Shown here piece after piece: positions 22,701 to 31,173 of a stretch of 64,000 nt of DNA. The stretch lies in assembly GCA_027382625.1 (NCBI GenBank), contig JAJKFJ010022021.1, positions 1 to 64,000 of the forward strand, read 5' to 3'. Origin of the DNA: Tetmemena sp. SeJ-2015 (Eukaryota > Ciliophora > Spirotrichea > Sporadotrichida > Oxytrichidae). Positions within the stretch are counted from its first letter, which is position 1. Each line of letters starts with the position of its first letter. The notes under the pieces were generated by a model. It did no database searches, was not told where the DNA came from, and was given only the letters and a program-made list of their open reading frames with translations. The translations under genes were made by a program, and so were the position numbers.

Positions 22701-22764
22701 GTGCCCTCTCCATTCTCGATGTCGAACGACTTGAGAGGCTTCTTATTGCCAGTCTCCTTGCTCA
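16950..22764 (-). CDS. P4-ATPase phospholipid flippase, encoded by a two-block scrambled locus
   Basis: P4-ATPases flip aminophospholipids to the cytosolic leaflet. Interleaving blocks A and B by shared pointers gives one complete protein with family motifs in order: [16 protein letters not shown] and [10 protein letters not shown] (TM1-2 region), [34 protein letters not shown] (actuator loop), [35 protein letters not shown] (TM4 PISL), [16 protein letters not shown] (phosphorylation Asp), [28 protein letters not shown] (nucleotide domain), [52 protein letters not shown] (hinge), [16 protein letters not shown], then C-terminal TMs and [16 protein letters not shown]. Start ATG is 22762-22764 and the stop TGA 19749-19751, both in block A. 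Colinear reading gives motifs out of order (hinge before TGDK). The C-terminal TM part and the lowest coordinates of B are less certain. Confidence 0.9.
19749..22764 (-). other. Flippase block A: first, last and alternate MDSs
   Basis: Block A contains the N-terminus down to TM2 and [12 protein letters not shown] as larger pieces, the DKTGT segment (about 21395-21425), many 27-60 nt segments, the 29-nt hinge segment 20460-20488, and the terminal segment with stop 19749-19751. Segments are separated by AT-rich DNA that becomes IES. Neighbouring segments in A do not join each other: each ends in a word also found in block B. Examples: TCAAGAT 22013-22019 pairs with 19349-19355, and CCATCCATGTT 21295-21305 pairs with 18781-18791. 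Confidence 0.9.
20460..20488 (-). other. 29-nt MDS carrying the P-type ATPase hinge GDGANDVN
   Basis: Flanked by pointer words TCACCAAT (20481-20488, partner 17904-17911) and ATGTTCACAT (20460-20469, partner 17879-17888) on the + strand. In block B the matching site reads TLSIG then an AT-rich insert then [13 protein letters not shown], lacking exactly this segment. Joining gives [20 protein letters not shown]. Confidence 0.92.
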
Positions 22765-23145
22765 TTTAAATATTTTATTATTAATGTTCGCCCTCCAGCA
22801 CTTCAAATATTAAATTCTTAGCTAATCTTTCAATTACCTCTTCTCATCTGCTAATACGAGGCTATGTTTAATAAGATTTTGAAAAAGCAAATTTGAATTA
22901 CAATTATCTGTTCAAAGCATATTGATCTATCTGTTGGGGTATATAATAACTTCATTACTGAAATGCTTTGAGTATACTTTATGAAAATTCATTTAGTTTT
23001 TTGAGAACCCATTTATTCTTATACTTAGTGGCAGCATATACCTTAGAATTGCTGCTCATATTAAATTTAAAAAGGATATGTTATCTATTTAATGTATATA
23101 TAATATTAAGGTTAGAGATATTTAGATGTGGAATGTAGATCAGTT
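22765..23145. other. Noncoding spacer
   Basis: AT-rich gap between the flippase start and the kinase stop. I see no coding-like frame, RNA gene or repeat. It should contain the 5' leader of the flippase chromosome and the 3' trailer of the kinase chromosome. Confidence 0.55.
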
Positions 23146-24926
23146 TCAGTGCTAACTATCTACTACCTGTCTCATAATCTTAGTGAAGTCATCAAAGCAT
23201 ATCTTTCCCTTATTATCCGGATACATAAAAATTGATACTAATAAAAAGTTGAGATCTGCCTACTTCATAATTTCTTGAGTCAATTCTTTGGTTACTGCTC
23301 TTCCTTCCCGATGAAAAACTTCTTCAAGTCCTCTCTCAGTGATGAATATAATATTCGATAATAATTCAAATTTGAAGCCTGTGTTGTCTACATCGAAGTG
23401 ATGGAAAACAAACCAGAGGTTTTGAAGTGTCAGTGCCTTCTTCTTATCCACTGTTGCAGCTAAGAACTCACTGTAGTTTATCTCTCCATCGTGATTCAAA
23501 TCAATGTTCTTGAAAATGTCGTCTAACTCTGCTTAGCTAAAGCTTGACCCTTTCAAAGCTTCCTTTATCTCATTTACTGATAGCAAACCTGTGTTCTTCT
23601 TAAAAGAAAAGATTTAAATGATCTTGTCTAGAGCTCTGAAGCCTTCTCTGAGAGTTCTTGAAAGTCTATTTCCTTGGTGATGTTATTTACTAAGAAAGTG
23701 AGTGCCTCAATTTGTAGCCTCTTTGGTGCTCTAAAATCCTTGATGCGTTGGATGATGTTGCTATCAATATTAAATAAGGATGTCTGGGAAATTTCAAACC
23801 ACGCATGATTAAGAGCACCTTCTATTATAAGTTGATTAAAAGATGAGTGGGGTCTTTAATCAGCATCTTCTAAATAAGGTCTTTGGCTTCACTTGAAACA
23901 TCCTTCCAGTCACCCTCGTCAAACTCCAAGTTTTGCTTAATCTGAAAATTTCTACTTAAGATCTCCTTATTGTTATCGCCTTCAAAGGGTGGATAGCCAC
24001 AGAGCATGATATAGAGGATAACTCCCATACTCCAAATATCGCAAGAGAAATCATAGTTACCCCTAAGTACTTCTGGTGCTACGTAGTAAGGAGTCCCCAC
24101 TATCGTGTGCATCTTCTCTTGAGGGTCAAGGTCTTGAATATTTCCGAACCTTTTCGACAGGCCAAAGTCTATAATTATTTAAAATTACTATCAGCTTGAT
24201 CTCTGCATCATCTGACTTGTCACTAAACATGAAGTTCTCAGGCTTAAGATCTCTGTGGCATATTCCATGTTCATGCAAATGCTTGACTGCAGATAGAATT
24301 TTCCTTAGTAGTGATGCGGCCTCTCTTTCGCTGAACTTGTGCATCTCAACAATCTTCTCAAATAATTCTCCTCCTTCGCAAAGTTCCATTACAATATGCA
24401 CATATCTATAGTCTATATCTTATATTGTGATAAATTTAGTCTATATAGGTTTCGTGAAACTTAATGATGTTGGGGTGATCTACTTGTGTGAGGATGGCGA
24501 GTTCTTCTTCTAAGAGCTTGACATCTTTCTTTATGTTTTCCTTGAGAATGCTTTTCACAGCATACTTAATTTATGGATCTGTGATGCGATGAGCTAATCT
24601 TACAGACCCAAAATGCCCTCCACCTATTAGCTTCTCAAACGCATAAACTACCTAATTATAAACCAGGGATAAAATTTACGAAATTTATTCAACACTTCTT
24701 TTTAAAAATAGGATAAATCTAAAATTGACCTCTTCTAATTGAGAAAAATTTATAGGCAATACTTTGCAAGATATGATTGAAAAATAAACTGTTCTAATGT
24801 CTGTTGTAGAGAAGGTCTTTGAGATTTTCTCGAAAATATCTTGCGCATTTGTGGATACTTGGCTTGAAGGCTGAGAGGGGACCTGTGCGTTGGGCGTTTA
24901 CATGTTGTTTGTAGTTGAGTCTACCA
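23146..24926 (-). CDS. Calcium-dependent protein kinase (CDPK)
   Basis: CDPKs couple a Ser/Thr kinase to a calmodulin-like domain, so Ca2+ activates them directly; ciliates and plants have many. The order is: short variable head (MVDSTTNNMQTPNAQVPSQP), glycine loop EKLIGGGHFGSVRLAH, YAVKSI, HIVMELCEGGELFEKI, HGICHRDLKPENFMF (catalytic Asp), LIDFGLSKRFG, GTPYYVAPEVLRGNYDFSCD, WSMGVILYIMLCGYPPFEGD, then the junction helix and EF-hands (LDLNHDGEINYSEFLAATV-type loop, DVDNTGFITERGLEEVF, DNKGKICFDDF). The intron at 24652-24729 joins SQLEE to VVYAFEKLIGG. IESs lie at 23343-23376, 24169-24191 and 24409-24446. One base seems missing near 23653. TGA is at 23146-23148; ATG at 24924-24926 is the first in frame. 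Confidence 0.9.
23343..23376 (-). other. IES, pointer TGAA (TTCA on the gene strand)
   Basis: TGAA at 23343-23346 and 23373-23376, offset 30. Removal joins FDVDNTGF to ITERGLEEVFHREG, completing the EF-hand; the insert itself is in frame and lacks TGA. Confidence 0.75.
24169..24191 (-). other. IES, pointer CTAT (ATAG on the gene strand)
   Basis: CTAT at 24169-24172 and 24188-24191, offset 19. Removal joins DAEIKLI to DFGLSKRFG, restoring the kinase DFG motif. Confidence 0.92.
24409..24446 (-). other. IES, 10-bp pointer TAGTCTATAT
   Basis: TAGTCTATAT at 24409-24418 and 24437-24446, offset 28. Removal joins IKFHETYID to YRYVHIVMELCEGG in the kinase N-lobe. Confidence 0.92.
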
Positions 24927-25345
24927 TTATTTAGTTAGTTAGTAAGCTAGATTATGTTTTCTATTTCAGTGAGGTATTTAATTTAATACTGCTATAGCTG
25001 AGCTTATTGAATATTCTGTACCGTCAAATTAATATACTACCTCATTACTACTAGATTTACTACCTATTTCATTCCCAATATAAAAAAGATGCCTTTCTAA
25101 TTACGATAAGCTTTTCATGTTTAACTTAATTTGTGGCTTTTATTTGATTATGTGCGAGAATTTATACTAATTTGCTTGAGAGCACCTTCTGCTGTTATTC
25201 TCTGAGTGGGCCACAAACAATCAATTTAAACTTGGGATAAGTTTTGCTTCAAGACATTCTTAAAGATCATCGAGAATAGATTGCCAATGCCAAAATAGAG
25301 GGAGATTAAAGTGAAGTTTGGAGTAAGAGTTATAATTAATTTAAA
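24927..25345. other. Noncoding divergent intergenic region
   Basis: AT-rich region between the divergent CDPK (-) and dynein light chain (+). It presumably contains both 5' leaders. No motif stands out. Confidence 0.55.
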
Positions 25346-25770
25346 ATGTCGTCGAAGCTTAACTTTAAGGTTGTTGATATGGAGCAAGCTATGCAGGACA
25401 CTGCTAGAAAGGTAACTACTATGCATTTTAAAATTCCCTCTAGTCCATATTCGAAGCGTTTGAAAACCTAAGAGAGGAGAGATTCATCGCCAATAAAATT
25501 AGAGACGACTTTGACAAGATCTTTGGTAAGTGTAGTAGTAGTACTTGAGTTAGAGATTGTGAATATAACAAATTGAAGAAAGAGAAAGAAGTTATAACTG
25601 AAACTAAAAATGAGATTTGCAATAGTGGCTTAATCTTTAAAATAGGTCCCTCCTGGAATGTAATAGTGGGAAAGAACTTTGGCTCTCACGTTGTTCATCA
25701 AACCAAGTCATACCTATTCGCCTCATACGGAGATGACGAGATCTATATTCTTATTTGGAAATCTGGCTGA
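25346..25770 (+). CDS. Dynein light chain, LC8/DYNLL type
   Basis: LC8 is a small homodimeric hub of axonemal and cytoplasmic dynein that binds short linear motifs. Two introns, 25412-25443 (32 nt) and 25526-25645 (120 nt), splice to a protein of 90 residues: MSSKLNFKVVDMEQAMQDTA, RKSIFEAFENLREERFIANK, IRDDFDKIFGPSWNVIVG, KNFGSHVVHQTKSYLFASYG and DDEIYILIWKSG. The run FGPSWNVIVGKNFGSHV matches the LC8 signature YGPTWHCIVGRNFGSYV; the C-terminal K-S-G is typical. Length equals the family's 85-95 residues. No IES interrupts it. ATG 25346 is the only suitable start and TGA is at 25768-25770. Confidence 0.92.
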
Positions 25771-26003
25771 GCAAGAAAAAGAAATAGACCATTTGAGAGC
25801 GCCCATTTAAACATATTTCCTCAAATAATTTAAATTCACTTGAGTTTAATTTCAATCCTATTTTATCATATTAAAAATAAATATTGCGTATATGATCTCA
25901 ACTTCCGCTAAAGAATAAAGTGCACAAATCAATTGCATTATGAGTTTATGCGTTCATAAGTTAGTAGACAGAAAATTTATTGAGATTTTAAAAGTTGACT
26001 ATT

Positions 26004-26964
26004 TCACATGCATCCACACATCTTTTCATTCTTATCCAACGAAGGATCATTATGCACAAGTCTTTTCCCTCCTTGATTTTTCCTCGCTCCGGCATCTTCT
26101 CTTGATAAATAGAGAATTAATATTATTGTTCCTTTGATTTGACATTGTATATTTCTTAGACGAGTACTTCAAAGACGTCTCTTACATTATGATCTGTAAA
26201 AGCACTCGTTTAATATACTAAAAATGATAAAGTAGGAGAATAAGTTTCTCTGAAGTGAATGTTATTCTCATTTGCGAAATCTTGTGCTCTGTCGAAAGAA
26301 ACCTTCCTCTCACTAGGGTTCTTTTCGCAGATATCAAGTTTGTTACCCACGAGCATAATTACTATATCAGGCTCTGCGTGCTCTTTAACTTCTTCCATCC
26401 ACTTCTTCACCGACAAAAAGGACATAAAAATAGAGAAATATCCACTCTCTCATTCAAATTAATTAGGACTGCTCTTTAGTGATGTCATAGACTATCAAGG
26501 CTCCCAATGACTTTCGATAATGCCTATAAATGAAATTAGCTTATTAGTTCATGGTAATCTCATTAATTCTGAGTCAGAAAAAAGCTAATCTCGTTTTTCA
26601 TTTAGAGGGAATAATTACTTACGCACTAGTGATAGCTTTGAATCTCTCTTGCCCAGCTATATAAATCGTTTGAGTTCAAATTCCTTATGATGAAAGCAAC
26701 TTACCTGTGTCCCAAATCTATGCTTTAACAGTGCCTCCTGTCTTGAGCGGCACAGGCTTGGTAGCGAATTCTACTCCAATAGTTGGGAACTTGTTTTTAG
26801 GGAGTGATCCCTTAATGTAGCGAGACAATAAATGAGTCTTGCCCACTCCTGTATCACCCACAAGGATAACTATGGAGGGGAATTAGAGAAAGTCATTTTA
26901 TTTTGAAGAATGGTTGTTTACTTTTAAACAGGAAATTATAGTCTTCGTCGTGGCGAGTATTCAT
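26004..26964 (-). CDS. Rab11-like small GTPase
   Basis: Rab GTPases direct vesicle traffic; Rab11 types act at recycling endosomes and, in ciliates, at contractile vacuole or cytoproct membranes. G motifs: GDTGVGKTHLLSRY (G1), FPTIGVEFATK (Rab11-like switch I), WDTAGQERFKAITSAHYR (G3/switch II), GNKLDI (G4), RETSAFTDHNV (G5). The C-terminus ends MCGCM, a prenylatable double cysteine followed by Met. Introns are at 26870-26921, 26657-26704 and 26524-26622. Three IESs lie at 26419-26469, 26208-26247 and 26102-26138. ATG is at 26962-26964, TGA at 26004-26006. About 220 residues, normal length. Only 960 bases hold three introns and three IESs. Confidence 0.92.
26102..26138 (-). other. IES, pointer TTGAT (ATCAA on the gene strand)
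   Basis: TTGAT at 26102-26106 and 26134-26138, offset 32. Removal joins EIYNVKS to REDAGARKNQGGK and leads to the CGCM terminus; without it the frame loses the prenylation motif. Confidence 0.85.
26208..26247 (-). other. IES, pointer GTTT (AAAC on the gene strand)
   Basis: GTTT at 26208-26211 and 26244-26247, offset 36. Removal joins NNIHFRET to SAFTDHNVRDVF, restoring the Rab G5 ETSA motif. Confidence 0.9.
26419..26469 (-). other. IES, pointer AGGAC (GTCCT on the gene strand)
   Basis: AGGAC at 26419-26423 and 26465-26469, offset 46. Removal joins VYDITKEQS to FLSVKKWMEEV. Confidence 0.9.
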
Positions 26965-27204
26965 TTCTAAAATTTCTTAATTTAATATTTCAAAAGAAAA
27001 GGGTTTTAAGATTCTACAGAAATTTTATTCAGAAAATAACAAGATAATTTTTAAGTCAAAATTTAAGTTATCTGAAGATAATGATTATACAAAAAGAATA
27101 TAAAATCTACTTCATAAAAGTACTTTATATGTCATAAATTTATTGCTTGTGATAATTGTTTCATCAATAATTTAAACAATTAAATGTAATACTAGTCTAA
27201 ATTA
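26965..27204. other. Noncoding spacer
   Basis: Very AT-rich; nothing recognised. Confidence 0.5.
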
Positions 27205-28241
27205 TCATACTTTTAAACCACTCTATAATTTACAGTATTCAACTGATTGCAGTTCACTTTCAAACCTTGGGCTTTAATGAGATATAGTTTAGATATTGGT
27301 CATTTAAATAGTGTATACTTATAAATTAAAATTTTCCCTCTTAAGCTTATTAATGTAGTCATCATCAAACAAGGGTTTGATTCCAAAGCCATCATTTGAC
27401 ATGCTTGTAAGCCCGGTAATGGATGGATTCCTATGGGTTTGACTAGTTTAGCTTGTACTTCCGAATCCATAGTGAGTTGAAACGCGATTCTCGAGCTCGA
27501 ATTCTTTTTGTATTCGCTTCAACTAGTCATCAGATTTATCAGGTCTTATCAACTCATGGTATTCTCTTCTCTGAAGCTGAGTCGAAGCATTTTCATCTTT
27601 GGGCATAATGTTGAAGATCGAGTAGTTTACTAAAGAGGGAGAGATAAACTTCGTGGTACCTAGCGCATTTTACTTGTATCGGAAATTCCAAAATGTATCA
27701 GGAAATAAATATACTAAGCATTTTTTGAGAAGAGGTTGAATTTACTATCTTAATTATTCGATTGTAGTGGGTAAATCAACTTAATTAAAAGTCCCCACTG
27801 GCAGCAGTTTAGATCCAAGAACCTAATTATAAAGTTCCTTGTTGAAGTTATCAGCTTTTAAAAGCGTCTATTTTATAACTGTATTGAAGAGACCTCCTTA
27901 CTCGTTTTGATTTTGATCAGATCCAATTTGGTATTGTTGAGGCCTTGAAAGTATTTCTGCTTTGTTGAGTGTATTCATAACTCTAAGTTTCTTTGAATTG
28001 TCCATGCCAATCATTTGATCGAATGACCGCTCTTGTGAAACATTCGAGTCTTTAGTGTGCCTTGTTTTCCTACCTCCATTTTCCTCTTAATCTTCATCCT
28101 CCTCTTCCTCATCCTCACTTTCTTCTCCTTCTTCTTCTTCATTTTGGCTATCTACGACTTATTTCTGTCCGTTTTAGGGATGCCTTTAGCCGAATTAAGC
28201 TTTCTAAACTGGGGTGTTTTTCTCAAAAGGCTGCTGACCAT
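27205..28241 (-). CDS. Unrecognised acidic protein
   Basis: Begins MVSSLLRKTPQFRKLNSAKG at ATG 28239-28241, followed by a highly acidic run of Glu/Asp (28085-28140), then SQERSFDQMIGMDNSKKLRV, NTLNKAEILSRPQQYQIGSD, LLKADNFNKELYNQVLGSKL and, nearer the end, MPKDENASTQLQRREYHEL and KSDDQLKRIQKEFELENRV. A probable IES with pointer AAAATGC lies at about 27665-27725. One base appears to be missing near 28155, and another frame change near 27600 is unresolved. The acidic region and basic head recall nuclear chromatin or Mediator-like proteins, but no domain is recognised. Confidence 0.55.
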
Positions 28242-28291
28242 TTTAGTTTTACTTTTGTTAGCTCCTTGAAGGAATATTTACAATTAAATGC

Positions 28292-29600
28292 TCACTTTAC
28301 TTTAAAAAATGAAGTCTAGTTGTTTCTGACAGATGCTGAATTATTCTTGTTCTGGTTTTATGATGACACTTTATTGTTATTAGACTGATTGTTCTATCCC
28401 TCCTCTCGTAGAATTCTGATTACGGGGATCGTTTTTAATTCTCTAAACAGCCTAATCTCCTTTGAAAAATAATTAGAATACTAAGAAGAGAGTTGAATTT
28501 ATTTGAAGCAGAGAAAATTGCGCTTCTTAATTTTGACGCAATAATAAACTAATCCTCCGAAGATGAATAGAGCCAGCACTATACTCACTACTACCCAGAT
28601 CCACCACTGCGATGATGAAGATGAAGACGATCCTGAACTGCTACTGCTGCTGCTATTAAAATTTAAAAATTTGAATTAGCTTGTGTCAGCTAAATTTCTA
28701 AAGCCGATTTCTCGTTTGTTACCATTCATTAGAAATTTCTACTCTGATTCATTTAAGATTAATTTAAGAAATAAATGAAACATAATAGGATTTCCACTCT
28801 CACATATCTCAGAGAGGACAACAATTGTAAGTTCAAAATTTATAATTTAAAAAAGCTGTTTTATTAGATGAGGTAATTTCAGATTTATTTCATATCGATT
28901 CCTTAGAAATTTATTTATTTGCTTATTATTTATAATTAATTTGTTCACGAAAAAATACTCCTCTAAATATATTCAACATCTTATTTTCAATTTAAAATAT
29001 TTTTGTAAGTTTACAATGTCATATATAGAATATTATAATTTTCAGGTGTTCGGAACCCCTCACTAAAATATTAATTTATGTAAGAAAAAAACAGATGATA
29101 TTTTCTAAATATTAACGAGAGTAAACATCAGCAAGAGAATCTTAAATTTGAATTTAATGAGTAAAGAAAATTGGATTTTGCACAATCTAACGATACCACT
29201 CTTAAGAATCGACTTAAATGACAGAATAAAATGAAATGACGTCTTTCTCTTTGCCTTTGGATAAAGAAGCACCATTTATTTCCAAAGCCTTAAACACTGG
29301 ATCCATAAATAAAACTACTACTGTATGAAGCACTACTGCCACCCAGGAGCAAGTAGACATCGATATGATTGTGCCCTTAACCGTCGGAATAGTCACCATA
29401 ACCTTACTACTGTGCATTATTATGGCAGTGAGCATAAATAATTAATACTCTGTTGCATGTTTAATTTGAGGAAGTGCTACAATATAAGTTTCTTCCAATC
29501 GATTTCAATCGTCCTATGCTTCAGATGCGGCAAGGCCCAATAAAGTGCCCAGGAAATTATTAACAAAAGAAAGGTGAGAGAACGATAAGAATAAACAAAA
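28292..29600 (-). CDS. Putative type I membrane protein with Ser-rich stalk (fragmented)
   Basis: The clearest part is 28292-28657: a run of serines, then QWWIWVVVSIVLALFIFGGL (single TM helix) and a short basic cytosolic tail VYYCVKIKKRNF with a Gln/Asn-rich end, stop TGA 28292-28294. Upstream on the same strand near 29550 is a signal-like stretch FLLLIISWALYWALP, and near 29250-29430 an open frame with GYGDYSDGQGHNHIDVYLLL and a Ser/Tyr/Gly-rich run. AT-rich inserts (28660-29200) separate them and I could not place pointers. It may be a surface glycoprotein, but joining these parts into one gene is inference. Confidence 0.4.
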
Positions 29601-29639
29601 GTTCACGTTTTATTATTCTATTATCTATAAAAATAATAA

Positions 29640-31110
29640 ACCAGCAAAAGGAGACAGGTAAGGCTCAAGCCTGCTAAAATTGAGGAATCAAGGCATGCCC
29701 ACTCCTAAATTAGAAAAACTAAAAATGTAAGAGAAAATGCAAGTCCTTCTCAGTACAATGAGACTAATTAGAATTTAAGGGAACCCTAGGAGGAGGAAGA
29801 TTTAGAAGCAGGACTAACGGCCCGTTAGCCAAAAGAAGCCCAGGAGATAGTTATATATGAAAATTTAAATGATGACTCTGACCTATTTTAAAATACCATC
29901 AGTTTCAATAACCCCCTCGAATAAAGTCAAGCAAAACTCAACCACTCAAGGAAATTATCCCAAAAAGAGCCTCTAAAATCTATTTTTTACTATTTTTGCA
30001 TTATTCTCAACAAGTTTTGGATAATGAAAGAGTGTCTAAATCTAGTAAGCCCCAAGAATCTAGCGAGAAAACTAGCGTTATAAATACACATTTTGTAATT
30101 TAAGAGTTAATTTGAGGCTTAATCCGTATTTAAGGCCCATTTAAATAGGAAGAGTATCTGATGTGACTGATAAACAGATTTTGGAATTTTCACCTCCGAA
30201 GATAGACAACCTTGTCCCAAATGAGGTGCGTAGGCCCAATCGAGAATTTCAGATAAAGTGCAAAGTAGTACAAAGGTACTCATCTTCCACATTATATTAA
30301 CTTATTCTTCTATATATAGCAACTCCAAAAATATTCCAAGAAAATTTTATCCTCCACACTTTAGTTAGATAAAGTTGGTAATAACTTACTTGCTGGATCT
30401 CAGACCCTTTAAAATCAAATAACTCCAGATGTCTTAAATTAGAAGAAATATAAACAGACCCACTAAACAGCAAACGATAAAAATACAACTGAATCAATCG
30501 ATGAATTCTCTTTGGGAGTTGAAAAATCAGAGGCGAGATTCAAAACGGCCCGCAACAAAATAGATATGCAAAGTTAAAGAGTGAATCAATTTCTAGTAAG
30601 CTATTAGAACTCTGAAAAATCTTATGCATAGACAAAGAGATACCAATAACCCCTTTCGCAATTTAACCAAATGCCCGAGTTTGATGAAAAATCAAGCGAG
30701 AATTTCTCATAATTCACTTGCCAAAACAATTAAATTTATCATATTAATGTAAACGAAGCTAGTTCTAAAAACTAATAAGTAAACATCAACACCAGTCCTG
30801 TAATCGACAGAAGGGAGCTATCAAGAAGCCCCAACAAATAAATAGATCATAATCTATTTAGAAATTTTGTCTTTATGATAAAAAATAAGTCAAGCTTAAT
30901 CTGTATGTTGAATGAGAGTGGGAAATTGTAATTGAATCTGCCTCACTCCTCCTATTTTTCCAACACTATATTTACAAGTAATAAATAATTTATGAAAAGT
31001 AGTCTGCGATTATTAAACTCAATTTAAAGAAAGAGGAAAATATAAAATTCATTTTTATGTTTAGGTGAAAAATATATAATATCTCAAAATCAGTTCACTC
31101 TCTCTCTCTC
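29640..31110 (+). CDS. Asn/Gln/Ser-rich unrecognised protein
   Basis: A long frame open to TGA only: KPAKIEESRHAHSQIRKTKN, REPQEEEDLEAGLTARQPKE, IYENLNDDSDLFQNTISFNN, then VSDVTDKQILEFSPPKIDNL (30160) and DEFSLGVEKSEARFKTARNK (30500) through DRRELSRSPNKQIDHNLF (30810). Frame changes near 30160 and 30480 imply IESs I could not delimit. Composition is low-complexity, polar and rich in TAA/TAG Gln. No start codon was identified; it may even be one gene with the next entry, since the frame stays open into it. Confidence 0.4.
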
Positions 31111-31173
31111 TAATAAATAGTCTTTTGTGAATGTATATTTCCGATGTGAAATTAGATTTGGTAAAATAATTAA

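Noticed and set aside
16950..22764. Two adjacent P4-ATPase genes or a duplicated pseudogene
   Set aside because: Neither block encodes a full ATPase; they are complementary rather than homologous, overlapping only in the short pointer words.
24196..24411. + strand frame with Ser/Leu-rich composition
   Set aside because: Antisense shadow of the CDPK kinase domain.
28057..28319. Hydrophobic + strand frames near 28.06-28.3 kb that look like membrane proteins
   Set aside because: They are the complement of an acidic Glu/Asp-rich coding run, which reads as Phe/Leu/Ser on the other strand.
29214..29435. A hydrophobic minus-strand protein starting MLTAIIMHSSKV
   Set aside because: An alternative frame of the same stretch has a glycine/serine-rich, extracellular-looking reading, and I cannot decide between them; not listed as a separate gene.
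31098..31112. CT dinucleotide run and the AG run at about 58167 as regulatory elements
   Set aside because: Short simple repeats of a kind expected in AT-rich noncoding DNA.
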